DNA of 64,000 nt from Alistipes timonensis JC136 (GCF_900107675.1 NZ_FNRI01000010.1:1-64000), one strand, 5' to 3'; counted from the stretch's first letter, positions 16,231 through 26,134 are shown. The notes: generated from the sequence alone by a model not told the origin. Program-made: numbers and translations.

Positions 16231-17400
16231 TTACCGGAAGAAACTCTTCATCCGTTCGAAAATGTTCTGGTTCTTGACCGACTCGGCCTTCTGGAAACCG
16301 GGCTGCGCCGCCAACTGCTCGACGAGTTTCTTCTCCTCGGCCGAGAGTTTCGCGGGGATGGTGATGTCCACCACCACCAGCTCGTCGCCGCGGCCGTAGC
16401 CGTTCACGTCGGGCAAACCTTTGCCGCCCAGGCGCAGCACCTTGCCGGCATGCGTTCCCGGAGCGATTTTGATTTTGGCGCGCCCGTCCACGGTCGGCAC
16501 CTCCACCGTGCCGCCCAGCAGGGCCGTCGTCACGGTGATATTGAGGTTGTGGATCAGGTCGTTGCCGTCGCGCACCAGTTCTGCGTCCGACTCCTCCTCG
16601 ATCATCACCAGCAGGTCGCCGTTCACGCCGCCCTGACGCGCCGCATTGCCCTTGCCCGTGACCGTGAGGACCATCCCCTCGCCCACGCCGGCAGGAATCT
16701 TAATCTCCACGACCTCCTGGCCGCGCAGCGTGCCTTCGCCTTTGCATTTGTCGCACTGCGCCGTAATCACCTTGCCCGAGCCGCCGCACGTGGGGCACAC
16801 CCCCTGCGTCTGCATGCGGCCGAAGAAGGTGTTTTCCACCCGCGTAACATACCCCGCACCGTTGCAGGTCGGGCAGGTCGAATAGGAATTAGCATCCTTG
16901 GCTCCCGTGCCGCCGCACTTGTCACAGGCGATGGTTTTGTTGATTTTGAGCTTCTTGGTGACGCCGTTGGCGATCTCCGCCAGCGTCAGTTTGACCCGCA
17001 CACGGATATCCGAACCGCGGTTCACGTGGTGCGCACCGCCGCCGCCCGACGAACGGAACCCGCCGCCGAAATGACCGCCGAAAATGTCGCCGAACTGCGA
17101 GAAGATGTCCTCCATCGAGAACCCTCCGCCGCTGAATCCGCCGAAGCCCCCGGCTCCGCCGCCTGCCGCGCCACTCATTCCGGCATGGCCGAACTGGTCG
17201 TAACGGGCACGCTTGTCGGGATTCGACAGCACGTCGTAAGCCTCTGCGGCCTCCTTAAACTTCTCCTCGGCCTCCTTGTCCCCGGGGTTTTTGTCGGGGT
17301 GGTACTGGATGGCCGCTTTGCGGTATGCCTTCTTTATTTCGTCAGCGTTAGCGTTCTTCTGGACGCCCAGCACTTCGTAGTAATCCCTCTTTTCTGCCAT
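16231..17400 (-). CDS. dnaJ: Chaperone protein DnaJ
   Basis: This Hsp40 co-chaperone delivers clients to DnaK and stimulates its ATPase. The 389-residue protein has a J domain (1-70) with the HPD motif in IQYHPDKNPGD and a Gly/Phe-rich region (about 75-125). Its zinc domain has four CxxCxGxG repeats (CDKCGGTG, CPTCNGAG, CPTCGGSG, CDKCKGEG), and a C-terminal substrate-binding domain follows. Type I architecture and length are normal. It lies 4 bases after grpE in the same operon. dnaK is not in the window. Confidence 0.98.
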   Translation of the reverse strand: MAEKRDYYEVLGVQKNANADEIKKAYRKAAIQYHPDKNPGDKEAEEKFKEAAEAYDVLSNPDKRARYDQFGHAGMSGAAGGGAGGFGGFSGGGFSMEDIFSQFGDIFGGHFGGGFRSSGGGGAHHVNRGSDIRVRVKLTLAEIANGVTKKLKINKTIACDKCGGTGAKDANSYSTCPTCNGAGYVTRVENTFFGRMQTQGVCPTCGGSGKVITAQCDKCKGEGTLRGQEVVEIKIPAGVGEGMVLTVTGKGNAARQGGVNGDLLVMIEEESDAELVRDGNDLIHNLNITVTTALLGGTVEVPTVDGRAKIKIAPGTHAGKVLRLGGKGLPDVNGYGRGDELVVVDITIPAKLSAEEKKLVEQLAAQPGFQKAESVKNQNIFERMKSFFR

Positions 17401-17404
17401 GGTC

Positions 17405-18013
17405 TTACTCTCCTACAACAACTTTTGCGAAGCGCAGCACCTTGTCGCCCAGCTTGTAACCCGTCTGAACCACGTCGATGACCTTGCCCTTCTTCTCGTC
17501 GCCGGCGGCGAACTTGGCCACAGCCTCCGAAAGATCGGCGTCGAATTCCCGGTCCAGCACCTCGATTTCGGTCACGCCTTTCTGCCGCAGCGCCTCGGTG
17601 AACTTCTGTGAAATGAGCGTCACGCCAGCCCGCAGAGCCTCCAGGTCGTCGCTCTTCTGCATGGCGTCCACGGCGCGCTGCACATCGTCGCGCACGGGCA
17701 GCATGGCCAGCAGCACGTCGCGGCCCCCGGTCTGCACCAGCTCCATCTTCTCTTTGAGCGTCCGCTTGCGATAATTGTCGAACTCGGCCTGCAGACGCAC
17801 GAATTTGTCCTGCCAATGGGCCACGGCCTCCTCGAGCGCCTTGGCGGCATCGTCCTCGGCTGCCGGATCGCCGTCTGTCATTGTGTCAGTCGCATCGTCT
17901 GCCGCGTCTGACACATTGGCACAGGGCTCGCCGTCGCACGAGGGGTAACCCTCGCCCGGAACGAAGCCCTCGTCGCCGCTAACAGCCTCATTATAAATCT
18001 CTTCTTTTTTCAT
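17405..18013 (-). CDS. grpE: Nucleotide exchange factor GrpE
   Basis: The 202-residue protein releases ADP from DnaK. An acidic, low-complexity N terminus (about 1-60) precedes the long coiled-coil helix (WQDKFVRLQAEFDNYRKRT) and the beta domain with the GVTEIEVLDREFDADLSEAVA region and the final KVLRFAKVVVGE. The usual PAKVVVG-type ending is recognisable. ATG 18013 gives MKKEEIYNEA. An upstream in-frame ATG (18043) adds ten unlikely residues. The gene forms an operon with dnaJ. No HrcA gene or clear CIRCE element is visible in front. Confidence 0.94.
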   Translation of the reverse strand: MKKEEIYNEAVSGDEGFVPGEGYPSCDGEPCANVSDAADDATDTMTDGDPAAEDDAAKALEEAVAHWQDKFVRLQAEFDNYRKRTLKEKMELVQTGGRDVLLAMLPVRDDVQRAVDAMQKSDDLEALRAGVTLISQKFTEALRQKGVTEIEVLDREFDADLSEAVAKFAAGDEKKGKVIDVVQTGYKLGDKVLRFAKVVVGE

Positions 18014-18065
18014 ATCTTGTGTTTTTTTAGTTTTCCACCACATATTCGAACAAATTGCATACCAA

Positions 18066-18082
18066 CCCGGCTAAGGGCCGGG
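18066..18082 (-). repeat. Family A intergenic repeat, copy 2
   Basis: CCCGGC-TAAGG-GCCGGG is a perfect 6-bp stem. On the minus strand the flanks read like the other copies, with GAAGCCCGGC ahead of the TTAG centre and a CCGCAGG motif further upstream. It lies between the rsmI stop and the grpE start. Confidence 0.55.
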
Positions 18083-18163
18083 CTTCAAAGACAATACCTG
18101 CGGTCGGGCATCGAACCGGTCTGCGACCTACCGCCCAAAAGCCGTTTCACGGCAAAACTGCGC

Positions 18164-18877
18164 TTATCCGATAATAAAAATAGCCGGCCGCTTGTTCATC
18201 TCGGGCAGCCGGCGCCGCCGCCACTCCCCCGCCGTATGGGTTTCGACCAGCTCGCCGGGAGCCGTCAGGTCCACAGCCACCGTCAGGCGGGTCTCCGCCC
18301 CGAGCGTCTGCACCAACTGCTCCATCAGCTTCCCGTTGCGGTAGGGCGCCTCGATGAACAACTGCGACTGCCCTTCGGTCAGGGCCCGCCGTTCGAAAAA
18401 GCGGATGGCTTTCGCCCGTTCGGGCGGCTTCACGGGCAGGTAGCCGTTGAAGGCGAACGATTGGCCGTTGAGCCCCGAAGCCATCACCGCAAGGATGATC
18501 GACGACGGTCCCACGAGCGGCACCACGCGGATGCCGCGGCGATGGCACGCCTCGACGACCAACGCCCCCGGATCGGCCACACCCGGCACGCCCGCCTCGG
18601 AGATCACCCCTGCGGAACGGCCTTCCAGCAAGGGTTTCACCAGCTCTTCGACCTCGCGTCCGGCGGCGGTATGCTCGTTCAGCTCGCGGAATTCCAGCTC
18701 TCCTATGGGGCGTTCGACACCGGCTTTCGAGAGAAAACGCCGCGCCGAACGCGTATTCTCGACGATGAAATAGTCCAGTGCATTCATCACGGCCCGGTTG
18801 GCCGCGGGCAGCACGTCCCACGGCGCCGTCTCATCGGAGATCGGACAGGGTATCAGGTAGAGGGTTCCGTAAGCCAT
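18164..18877 (-). CDS. RsmI-like SAM-dependent rRNA methyltransferase
   Basis: This 237-residue member of the tetrapyrrole-methylase fold family resembles RsmI, which methylates the 2'-OH of C1402 in 16S rRNA. Visible motifs are the N-terminal GTLYLIPCPISDE, FIVENTRSARRFL, the SAM-site stretch GVISEAGVPGVADPGA, and VVPLVGPSSIILAVMASGLNGQSFAFNGYLP. The N-terminal segment is short compared with E. coli RsmI, as in many Bacteroidota homologues, so the exact target position is not certain. Its start codon overlaps the stop codon of murF-alr by one base (TAATG), which indicates translational coupling. Confidence 0.85.
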   Translation of the reverse strand: MAYGTLYLIPCPISDETAPWDVLPAANRAVMNALDYFIVENTRSARRFLSKAGVERPIGELEFRELNEHTAAGREVEELVKPLLEGRSAGVISEAGVPGVADPGALVVEACHRRGIRVVPLVGPSSIILAVMASGLNGQSFAFNGYLPVKPPERAKAIRFFERRALTEGQSQLFIEAPYRNGKLMEQLVQTLGAETRLTVAVDLTAPGELVETHTAGEWRRRRLPEMNKRPAIFIIG

Positions 18878-21246
18878 TACTCTTTGAGGTAAATTCGTTT
18901 CACACGTCCCGACACCGAAGTCATAATCTCATAAGGGATGGTCTCCAGCACGCGGGCCATCGTTTCGAGGTCGTTGCCCGGCTCCGCCGAGAATACCACC
19001 GCCTCGTCGCCCTCCCCGACGCCCGGAATGTCCGTGACGTCGATCATGCAACTGTCCATACAGACCCGTCCGACGATCGGCGCAGGCTGCCCGTTCACGC
19101 GCATCGACCAGCGTCCGCACCCCAAGTGGCGGTCCAACCCGTCGGCATAACCGATCGGCACCGTAGCCGTCACGGTCGGCCGCAGGAGCTTCCCGGCGCG
19201 TCCGTACCCCACGGCGTCGCCCGCTTCGAGGTGTTTGACCTGCACGATACGGGTTTTGAGCGTCGACACCGGACGCAGGCCCGCGTTGTGCTCCCAGCCG
19301 AAGCCATAGAGCCCCAGCCCGAGGCGGCACATGTCGAACTGCGCTTCGGGGAAGCGCTCGATGGCGGCCGAATTGGCCGTATGGCGAATCACGGGATACG
19401 GCAGCGACGCGGCGATGGCCGCGCTCATGCGGTCGTAACGCGCGATCTGCGCCCGCGTGTAGGCATCCTCTTCGGGCATGTCGGCGCAGTTCAGGTGCGA
19501 AAATACCGACGCCACCTTCACGGCGGGCAGTTTCAGCAGTTCTTCGCACAAGCGCTCTATCTCATCCTCCATAAATCCCAGCCGGTGCATGCCCGTATCG
19601 AGCTTCAGGTGGATGGGATAGCGTATCTCCCCGGCATGCGACACCGCATCGGCGAAATCCGCCAGCGAGCGGAAGCTGTATATCTCGGGTTCGAGACGGT
19701 TGGCGATCATCTGGTCGAAACTGTCGGCATCGGCATTCAGCACCACCACGGGCATCGTGATCCCCCGCTCGCGCAGCAGCACGCCCTCGTCGGCGAATGC
19801 CACGGCGAGGTAATCGACGCCCTGATGCTGGAGCATCTGCGCCACCTCGAAATCCCCGGCGCCGTACGATCCCGCTTTGACCATCGCCACGAGCTTCGTC
19901 GAAAAGTCCAGCTTCGAACGGAAATAATTGAGGTTGTGGATCATGGCATCGAGATCGACCTCCAGCACCGTCGTATGGCTCTTGCGCGCCAGGGCGTGAG
20001 CCAGCTTCTCGAAGCGATACTCCCGGGCCCCTTTCAGCAGCACGGCGCGTCCCGCCACGGCCCGGCGGCCGATGCGGGCGATGCACTCGTCGGTCGAGGC
20101 GAAAAATTCCCGGTCGCAGTCGAACAGCGCGGCGTAGCGTTTCAGTTTGGGTCCGATGCCGATCAGCGTGTCGACGCCCGCCCGCGAGACCATCCCGGCC
20201 ACACGGCCGTACAGTTCGTCGTCCGTCAGCCCGCTCTGCGCGATGTCCGACAGCACGAGCGTCCGGCGCCGCGACAGCGCCACGTTGTGCAGGTAGTCCA
20301 GCGCCAGCGCCAGCGAATTGAGGTCGAGGTTGTAGGCGTCGTTGATGAGCACCGAATCGTTGATGCCGTCTTTGACTTCCAGACGCATGGCGACCTCGGG
20401 GGCCTCGGAGAACGACGGCGCGGGATAGCCCATCGCCGCGCAGAACGCCTCGACGATCTGGGCGTTGCGGCGCGACGCCTCGTTGCCGATCACCGCCTCG
20501 GAAACCTGGGGACACGCTGCGGCGTCGCAGAGTTTCCGCTCGGCGAACCGCGCAGCGACCATGCGCCCCAGCGGCTCGTAATAACTATGGTAAACGATGG
20601 TCCCGGCCCGGTGGGCGAGGAGCATCTTTTCGTTGCATTTCTGTTCCAGATTGAGGAAGTTCTCCTGATGCGCGTCGCCGATCGAGGTGAAGACCACCAC
20701 GTCGGGACGGATGATGCGTTCCAGCCGCTCCATCTCCCCGGGCTTCGAGATGCCCGCCTCGATCAGCGCCAGTTGCTCGTCGCCCTCGATCATCAGCACC
20801 GACAGCGGCACGCCCAGTTGCGAATTGTAGCTCTTGGGCGAGCGGTAGCACTTCATCCCCGCAGGCAGCTCCTCGGCGATCCACTCTTTGATGACGGTCT
20901 TGCCGTTCGACCCGGTGATGCCGACTACCGTTCCTTTGAACTGCGCCCGGTGGTAGGCCGCCAGGCATTGCAGGGCCGCGATGGCGTTCCCGACCACGAC
21001 ATACCCGCACCCGGGCAGGGGTTCGACGCCGCGTTCGGTGAGGAACGCCCTCACCCCGCGCGCGTACATCTGCGCGATGTAGTCGTGCGAATCGTGGTTA
21101 GCGCCGCACATGGCGACGAACATCGGTCCGGAGCCCAGTTCGCACGTCAGCGAACGGCTGTCGGTCACCACCGACTGCACCTCGCAGTCCGTGCCCGAGA
21201 ACTTGCCGCCCACGACGGCGGCGATTTGTGAAAGTTTGTAACGCAT
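18877..21246 (-). CDS. Fused UDP-MurNAc-tripeptide:D-Ala-D-Ala ligase and alanine racemase
   Basis: The 789-residue protein joins two peptidoglycan enzymes. The MurF half (about 1-415) has the Mur-ligase ATP loop VVGITGSNGKTVIKEW near residue 105 and adds D-Ala-D-Ala to the UDP-MurNAc tripeptide. The alanine racemase half (about 420-789) starts TVLEVDLDAMIHNLNYFRS. It carries the PLP lysine in VAMVKAGSYGAG (about 455), and contains HLKLDTGMHRLGF, PIGYADGLDR and GRVCMDSCMIDVTD with the second active-site region. This fusion is known in Bacteroidota. ATG 21246 (MRYKLSQIA) is preferred over an ATG nine bases upstream. The gene lies in a cell-wall run with the amidase, and its stop overlaps the rsmI start. 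Confidence 0.96.
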   Translation of the reverse strand: MRYKLSQIAAVVGGKFSGTDCEVQSVVTDSRSLTCELGSGPMFVAMCGANHDSHDYIAQMYARGVRAFLTERGVEPLPGCGYVVVGNAIAALQCLAAYHRAQFKGTVVGITGSNGKTVIKEWIAEELPAGMKCYRSPKSYNSQLGVPLSVLMIEGDEQLALIEAGISKPGEMERLERIIRPDVVVFTSIGDAHQENFLNLEQKCNEKMLLAHRAGTIVYHSYYEPLGRMVAARFAERKLCDAAACPQVSEAVIGNEASRRNAQIVEAFCAAMGYPAPSFSEAPEVAMRLEVKDGINDSVLINDAYNLDLNSLALALDYLHNVALSRRRTLVLSDIAQSGLTDDELYGRVAGMVSRAGVDTLIGIGPKLKRYAALFDCDREFFASTDECIARIGRRAVAGRAVLLKGAREYRFEKLAHALARKSHTTVLEVDLDAMIHNLNYFRSKLDFSTKLVAMVKAGSYGAGDFEVAQMLQHQGVDYLAVAFADEGVLLRERGITMPVVVLNADADSFDQMIANRLEPEIYSFRSLADFADAVSHAGEIRYPIHLKLDTGMHRLGFMEDEIERLCEELLKLPAVKVASVFSHLNCADMPEEDAYTRAQIARYDRMSAAIAASLPYPVIRHTANSAAIERFPEAQFDMCRLGLGLYGFGWEHNAGLRPVSTLKTRIVQVKHLEAGDAVGYGRAGKLLRPTVTATVPIGYADGLDRHLGCGRWSMRVNGQPAPIVGRVCMDSCMIDVTDIPGVGEGDEAVVFSAEPGNDLETMARVLETIPYEIMTSVSGRVKRIYLKE

Positions 21247-21375
21247 ATTGTACAACTATTCAATTTTTCGTCAGAGCGGATGCAGTTTCGGGCTTCGTGC
21301 CGCGGCACACGGATGGGACATACAGGCGTATTTCCCATTCGCGGGACGCAAAGGAAGTGCGGAAATGCACCGCTA

Positions 21376-23862
21376 TCACGAAAAATTAACGATCGTTATT
21401 CCCGCCCCGCCGCGGTCGGCATGCTCGTCAACCGCCGAAGCGATCTCCGGCACCGTGCGGAGGTAACGGCGGATCTCCTCCTTCAAAGCCCCCGTACCCT
21501 TGCCGTGGAGGATCGACACCGTGCCGACGCCGACCATCAGCGCGTCGTCGATGAAGTTCTGCACCAGGTCCAGCGCCTCCGACGCCCGCATGCCGCGCAC
21601 GTCGATATGGTCCTTGAAGTTGAGTTTGCGCGACGAAATGTCCACCGACACCACCGTCCGGGCCGTCACGGGACGTGTCGCCTCGCGGTATTCGTTGTTC
21701 GACACCACCGTCAGCCGGCTCTTGTCCACCGTCGTCAATATCTGCCCGAACGCCACCTGCACCCGTTTCCCTTTCACCGACTGCACCACGCCGACCATCT
21801 CCTGCCCGGCCATGCGGACCTTCGACCCGGGCACCACCTCACGCGGCTTTTCGGGTTCGGGGGCCACCGTCTCCGCGGCTTTCGCACCCTGCCGGGCCTT
21901 GCGCTCTTCACGCCGCTGCCGGCGGCGTTCGATGCGCTCGATCTCGCGGGCCACCGAGGCCTCCCTATCCGACGAATCGACCTGCTCGACCGCCTCGCGG
22001 AAGTCGTCCAACTCCCTCCGCGCCAGCCGCGTCAGCTCCTTCTCGGCCTGCGCCTCGCGGATGGTTTTAATCGTGTTCTCGATCTGTTTGTTGGCGTCGG
22101 CGATCAACTGCTGCGCCTCCTGCTTGGCCTTCTTCAGTATCTCCTGCCGCTCGGCGCGAATTTTCGCCAGTTGTTCGGCGTAGTTCTGTTCCAGTTCCTC
22201 GACCTTGCGGTCCGTCAGGCGGATGCGGTCGCGCTTCTGCTCCCAGTAGTGCTTGTCGCGGGCGATCTCGCGCAACTGCTTCTCGATGTTGATATGGTCC
22301 GACCCGGCTTTCTCGCTCGCCGCGCGGATGATCTCCTCCGGAAGTCCGATCTTGCGGGCGATCTCCACGGCGAACGAACTGCCCGGCTTGCCCGTCTCGA
22401 GACGGAACAGCGGACGGATATTCTGCACGTCGAACATCATCGCGCCGTTGGCGATGCCGTCGGTCGACGACGCATAGTATTTGATGTTGGCGTAGTGGGT
22501 CGTGATGACGCCGTAACACCCCTTCGCCAGCAGGCGTTCGAGGATCGCCTCGGCGATGGCCCCGCCGATGATCGGCTCGGTACCCGACCCGAACTCGTCG
22601 ATCAGCGCCAGCGTCCGGTCCGAAGCTCCCGCCAGCATGTTTTTCATATTCAGCAGGTGAGACGAATAGGTCGAAAGGTCGTTGTCTATCGACTGCTCGT
22701 CGCCGATATCGAGGAAGATGCTCCGGAACACGGGCAGTTCCGAGACCTCCGAGGCCGGAACCGGAAATCCGCACTGGAACATATACTGCACGATGCCCGT
22801 GGTCTTCAGGCAGACCGACTTGCCGCCGGCGTTGGGGCCCGAAATGACGAGGATATGTTTACGGCGGTCCAGTTGCAGGTCCAGCGGCACGATCTCGCGC
22901 CCCGCGGCTTTTAGGGTCTGCTGCAACAGCGGATGGCGGGCGTTCTTCAGCACCAGCCGGTCGTCCGTCGAGAGGATCGGCCGCACACATCCGTTTTCCG
23001 AGGCCCAGCGGCCCTTGGCGCGCAGCATGTCCACTTCCGCGAGATAATCGCCCGAATCGGCGATCAGCCCGGCGTCGGGACGTATCGACTCGGTGAACTC
23101 GGTGAGTATGCGCACGATCTCGCGCCGCTCGGCATATTCCAGCTCACGCAGTTCGTTGTTGATCTCCACCACCTCGACCGGCTCGACGTAGAAGGTCTTT
23201 CCCGTCGCCGATTCGTCGTGGATGAATCCGTTGAGCTTGCGTTTGTTACCCGCGGCGACCGGAATCACGGCCCGCCCGTCGCGGATCGAGATCTGGGCGT
23301 CGGCATCGACGATACCCGCCCCCTTGGCCGAAGCCAGCACGGCCTGCAGGCGTTTGGCCGCCTGTCCCTCGCGTTCGCGGATGGCCCGGCGAATCTCCTG
23401 AAGGGCGGGCGAGGCGTTGTCCTTCACGTTGCCGAAGCGGTCGAGGATGCCCTCGATGCGCTGCACGATCTCCGGAAACGCCGCCACGCCGCGCGTGCGG
23501 GCGTACAGCGTCGGATAGTGCTCTTCGCGGCCGAGGATAAAAGCGACGATGCCGCCGACGACCGACAGCGCCTTATGCAGAACCGCGACCTCCTCCACGT
23601 CGAGGAACGAACCCTCGACACGCAGTTTGGCGACGACGTAATCAATATCGGGATAGTCTCCTCCGGGAAAATCGCGCTCCATGTCGAGCACGAGGCGCAT
23701 CTCGTCGGCCAGCGCCAGTCGCCGCTCGATCTCGCGCGGCGAGGTCGAAAAGCCCTCGTCGGCAAGCCGCTCGCGGGCGGCGCGCATGGTACAACGGGCC
23801 GCAACCTGCTCACGAAGCCGGTCGAAACCTATTTTCTGCTCGAATGTGGCAGGGTAAATCAT
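21376..23862 (-). CDS. mutS2: MutS2-family DNA/ribosome-associated ATPase
   Basis: The 828-residue protein has the MutS2 layout: an N-terminal clamp and lever region, and an ABC-type ATPase with Walker A in VISGPNAGGKSVCLKT (about 338-350) and Walker B/signature near LALIDEFGSGTEP. A long Glu/Lys/Arg-rich coiled coil follows (about 510-630), then a KOW-like segment, and a C-terminal Smr domain with DVRGMRASEALDLVQ and LHGKGTGALKEEIR (about 750-828). Known roles include suppression of recombination and, in some bacteria, rescue of collided ribosomes. It is 48 bases downstream of the mlaD-like gene, probably in the same transcript. The 129-base gap after it, before murF-alr, shows no clear promoter. 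Confidence 0.95.
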   Translation of the reverse strand: MIYPATFEQKIGFDRLREQVAARCTMRAARERLADEGFSTSPREIERRLALADEMRLVLDMERDFPGGDYPDIDYVVAKLRVEGSFLDVEEVAVLHKALSVVGGIVAFILGREEHYPTLYARTRGVAAFPEIVQRIEGILDRFGNVKDNASPALQEIRRAIREREGQAAKRLQAVLASAKGAGIVDADAQISIRDGRAVIPVAAGNKRKLNGFIHDESATGKTFYVEPVEVVEINNELRELEYAERREIVRILTEFTESIRPDAGLIADSGDYLAEVDMLRAKGRWASENGCVRPILSTDDRLVLKNARHPLLQQTLKAAGREIVPLDLQLDRRKHILVISGPNAGGKSVCLKTTGIVQYMFQCGFPVPASEVSELPVFRSIFLDIGDEQSIDNDLSTYSSHLLNMKNMLAGASDRTLALIDEFGSGTEPIIGGAIAEAILERLLAKGCYGVITTHYANIKYYASSTDGIANGAMMFDVQNIRPLFRLETGKPGSSFAVEIARKIGLPEEIIRAASEKAGSDHINIEKQLREIARDKHYWEQKRDRIRLTDRKVEELEQNYAEQLAKIRAERQEILKKAKQEAQQLIADANKQIENTIKTIREAQAEKELTRLARRELDDFREAVEQVDSSDREASVAREIERIERRRQRREERKARQGAKAAETVAPEPEKPREVVPGSKVRMAGQEMVGVVQSVKGKRVQVAFGQILTTVDKSRLTVVSNNEYREATRPVTARTVVSVDISSRKLNFKDHIDVRGMRASEALDLVQNFIDDALMVGVGTVSILHGKGTGALKEEIRRYLRTVPEIASAVDEHADRGGAGITIVNFS

Positions 23863-23910
23863 GACATAAAATAAAAATCCTTATTCCGGTCCTCCCGGAA
23901 AACCGCGGCG

Positions 23911-24909
23911 TTACAGCCGTTTGAGCGAGTCCCGTTCGGCCTTGGCGGCAGCTTTTGCAGCTTTCCGGTCGGCCTTCTCCTGCATCTTCTCCGGACTGCG
24001 CCCGAAGAGCGAGAAATGGACATAACGGCCCGGGTATTGTTCGAGGTTGGCCAGCAGCGACGCGAGGTTGTCGCTCGCCTCGGTCAGCGAATCGTAAAGC
24101 GCCGCGTCGTTCAGCAGCTTGCCGACGGTTCCTTCGCCCGAGCCGATCCGGCCCAGCAGGTCGTTGACCTCGCCGACCGCATCGGAGAGCTGCTGCACGA
24201 ACCCGGAACCGGCCAGGTCAGCCGTGATGCGGTTCATGCTGCCCACGATGCTGTCCACACGCGGGGCGTTCTCGCCGAGCATCACGGAGAAAGCCGTAAG
24301 GTTATCCACAGCGGTTTTCAGATTGTGCTTCTCGGCATCGATGATACCGGCCATGTCGCCCGTGATGGTGTTCAGGTGTCCCAGCGTCCCGGTGATGCTC
24401 TGCGCATTGGTTTCCATCAGGTTATTGAGGGTCGTCAGCGTACGCGAGAGGTCGCCCGTCACCTGCGAGATCTTCTGTTTGAAGAAATCCAGTTCCGACC
24501 CGGCCACGTCCATCAGGTCGCGGTCACGGCTCGAACGCAGCGTATCGCCCTTTTCGAGATACGTGTGCGCCGATCCGTAGGTGATCTCGATGGCCTTGGC
24601 GCCCATCAGTCCGTTGCTGAAAATCTTGGCCTCGGAGTCGGTCGGAATGTGGTACTGACGTTTGACGGTCAGTTGCAGCACGACGTTGTCGCTGCGCTCG
24701 GGATCGAACGAAATACCCGTCACCGTGCCGATCTTCACGCCTTTCATCATAATCGGCGAAGCCGTCTGCACGCCGTTGATCTGGTCATAGGCGGCGTAAT
24801 ACACCGAATTGCGGCTGAAGATGTCGAATCCTTTCAAAAACCGGATTCCGGCCCACGCGGCGATGAGCATCACCACGGCGAAGATTCCGATTTTAACTTC
24901 TCTTTTCAT
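23911..24909 (-). CDS. MlaD/MCE-family lipid transport protein
   Basis: The 332-residue protein has one N-terminal transmembrane helix (about 6-24, IGIFAVVMLIAAWAGIRFL) and an MCE domain (about 36-115) with the conserved PIMMKGVKIGTVTGISFDP stretch. A long, mostly helical C-terminal part (about 130-300) follows and ends in a basic Lys/Ala/Arg tail. MCE proteins form hexameric rings or tubes that shuttle phospholipids between membranes. The permease and ATPase genes of an Mla system are not next to it here. It lies 10 bases downstream of the amidase gene in one operon. Confidence 0.9.
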   Translation of the reverse strand: MKREVKIGIFAVVMLIAAWAGIRFLKGFDIFSRNSVYYAAYDQINGVQTASPIMMKGVKIGTVTGISFDPERSDNVVLQLTVKRQYHIPTDSEAKIFSNGLMGAKAIEITYGSAHTYLEKGDTLRSSRDRDLMDVAGSELDFFKQKISQVTGDLSRTLTTLNNLMETNAQSITGTLGHLNTITGDMAGIIDAEKHNLKTAVDNLTAFSVMLGENAPRVDSIVGSMNRITADLAGSGFVQQLSDAVGEVNDLLGRIGSGEGTVGKLLNDAALYDSLTEASDNLASLLANLEQYPGRYVHFSLFGRSPEKMQEKADRKAAKAAAKAERDSLKRL

Positions 24910-24919
24910 ATCTGAAATT

Positions 24920-26134
24920 TTATTTTACAATTTGCGTACCCCGGCAGCTCACCACAAAGGCCCCCGGGAATACCTTGCGGACCTCGGCCGCCTTGCGCTG
25001 GGCCGCGTCGCGGGTCTCGTATTCGCCCACACCGTATTTGTACGGGAAACGCCCCTCGGAAGTATACTGTTTCACCTTGCCCCTGTAATCGCGGAACTGC
25101 GGCGAGGAGACGGACACCTGCGACGCCGAAGCCATCACCTGAACCGTATAACGCAGGGGTTGCGCCGCGGGTTTCCGCGCCGGTTTTTCAGCAGCGGATT
25201 TCGACGTATCCGTTTTCGGCTTTTCCGTGACGGGTTTCTCTTTCTGCTTCCCGGCAGGCTTCTCCTCCGGCTTTTGAGCGGCAGTTTTCGCGGGCTCAGG
25301 CTCCGGAGCGGCGGTTTTCGCCTGCGCGTTCACCTGCACCTCCTCGGCCGTGCGCGTCCCGACCACATAGGCCGAATAGTCCCGCACGGCCTGGTAGAGC
25401 GAACGGGCGATCTCATTCTGCCCCTTCTCCGACTTCATGTAGGCCGCCTCCTGCGGATTGGACATGAACCCGATTTCGGTCAGCACGCCCGGCATGTCCG
25501 TAGCGTAAAGCACACGCAACAACTGCGGTTTGATGCCGCGCGAATGGCGCCCGGCCTTCAGGTAATTGTTCTGGATACAGCGGGCCATGGCCATACTGTA
25601 CTCGCCGTAGGTGAACTGTAGGTTCTGGATATAGGCCCGCACGATGGCCGCCGTCCGCTCGTCGGACATGTCGATCAGATCCTCGCGGTTGCTCTCGTAA
25701 AGGGCGTTCTCGTTGTAACGCTGCTCCTTGGGGCTCTCGCCCATGATGAGCGTCTCGACGCCCCGGGCCGCCGTAGCGCGCGCCGCATTGACGTGAATCG
25801 AGATGAAGAGGTCGCCGCCGGCCTTGTTGGCAATGTCGGCACGCGCCTGCAGGTCCGAAGCCAGGTCCGTTCCCAGCGCCTTGTCGGTCTTGCGGGTGTA
25901 GACCACCTTCACGCCCGGCATCCCCTCCTCGATGAGTCTGCCCAGCTTCAGGGCCACCTTCAGCGTCAGGTCCTTTTCATAAATTCCCCCGTAATGCGCC
26001 CCGGGGAATTTACCCCCGTGTCCGGCGTCGATCACCACGACTTCGAAGCCGTGCGCAATATTCCCTGCGGCGGCAACGTTGGTAAAAACGGTTGCGGCTG
26101 CAAAGAGGAGTAGCAACAAGAGTCGTGTGCGCAT
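24920..26134 (-). CDS. N-acetylmuramoyl-L-alanine amidase with C-terminal SPOR-like domain
   Basis: This 404-residue exported enzyme cleaves the amide bond between MurNAc and the stem peptide. A signal peptide (about 1-24) precedes an Amidase_3 domain (about 30-225). Zinc ligands and the catalytic Glu are visible in VIDAGHGG (His), YEKDLTL (Glu), FISIHVNA (His) and VLTEIGFMSN (Glu). A Pro/Lys/Glu/Ala-rich linker (about 240-320) leads to a C-terminal domain (YTVQVMASAS ... GKVKQYTSEGRFPYKYGVGEY) resembling SPOR-type septal-peptidoglycan binding. ATG 26134 (MRTRLLLLL) gives the best signal peptide. It is the first gene of the minus-strand operon that continues with mlaD-like and mutS2. Confidence 0.94.
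   Translation of the reverse strand: MRTRLLLLLLFAAATVFTNVAAAGNIAHGFEVVVIDAGHGGKFPGAHYGGIYEKDLTLKVALKLGRLIEEGMPGVKVVYTRKTDKALGTDLASDLQARADIANKAGGDLFISIHVNAARATAARGVETLIMGESPKEQRYNENALYESNREDLIDMSDERTAAIVRAYIQNLQFTYGEYSMAMARCIQNNYLKAGRHSRGIKPQLLRVLYATDMPGVLTEIGFMSNPQEAAYMKSEKGQNEIARSLYQAVRDYSAYVVGTRTAEEVQVNAQAKTAAPEPEPAKTAAQKPEEKPAGKQKEKPVTEKPKTDTSKSAAEKPARKPAAQPLRYTVQVMASASQVSVSSPQFRDYRGKVKQYTSEGRFPYKYGVGEYETRDAAQRKAAEVRKVFPGAFVVSCRGTQIVK

Noticed and set aside
18014..18163. CIRCE or other heat-shock operator before grpE
   Set aside because: The only inverted repeat is the family A hairpin; the CIRCE sequence is not present.
18778..21231. Long plus-strand frame opposite murF-alr
   Set aside because: Shadow of a certain gene; rich in Arg, His and Ala with no domain.
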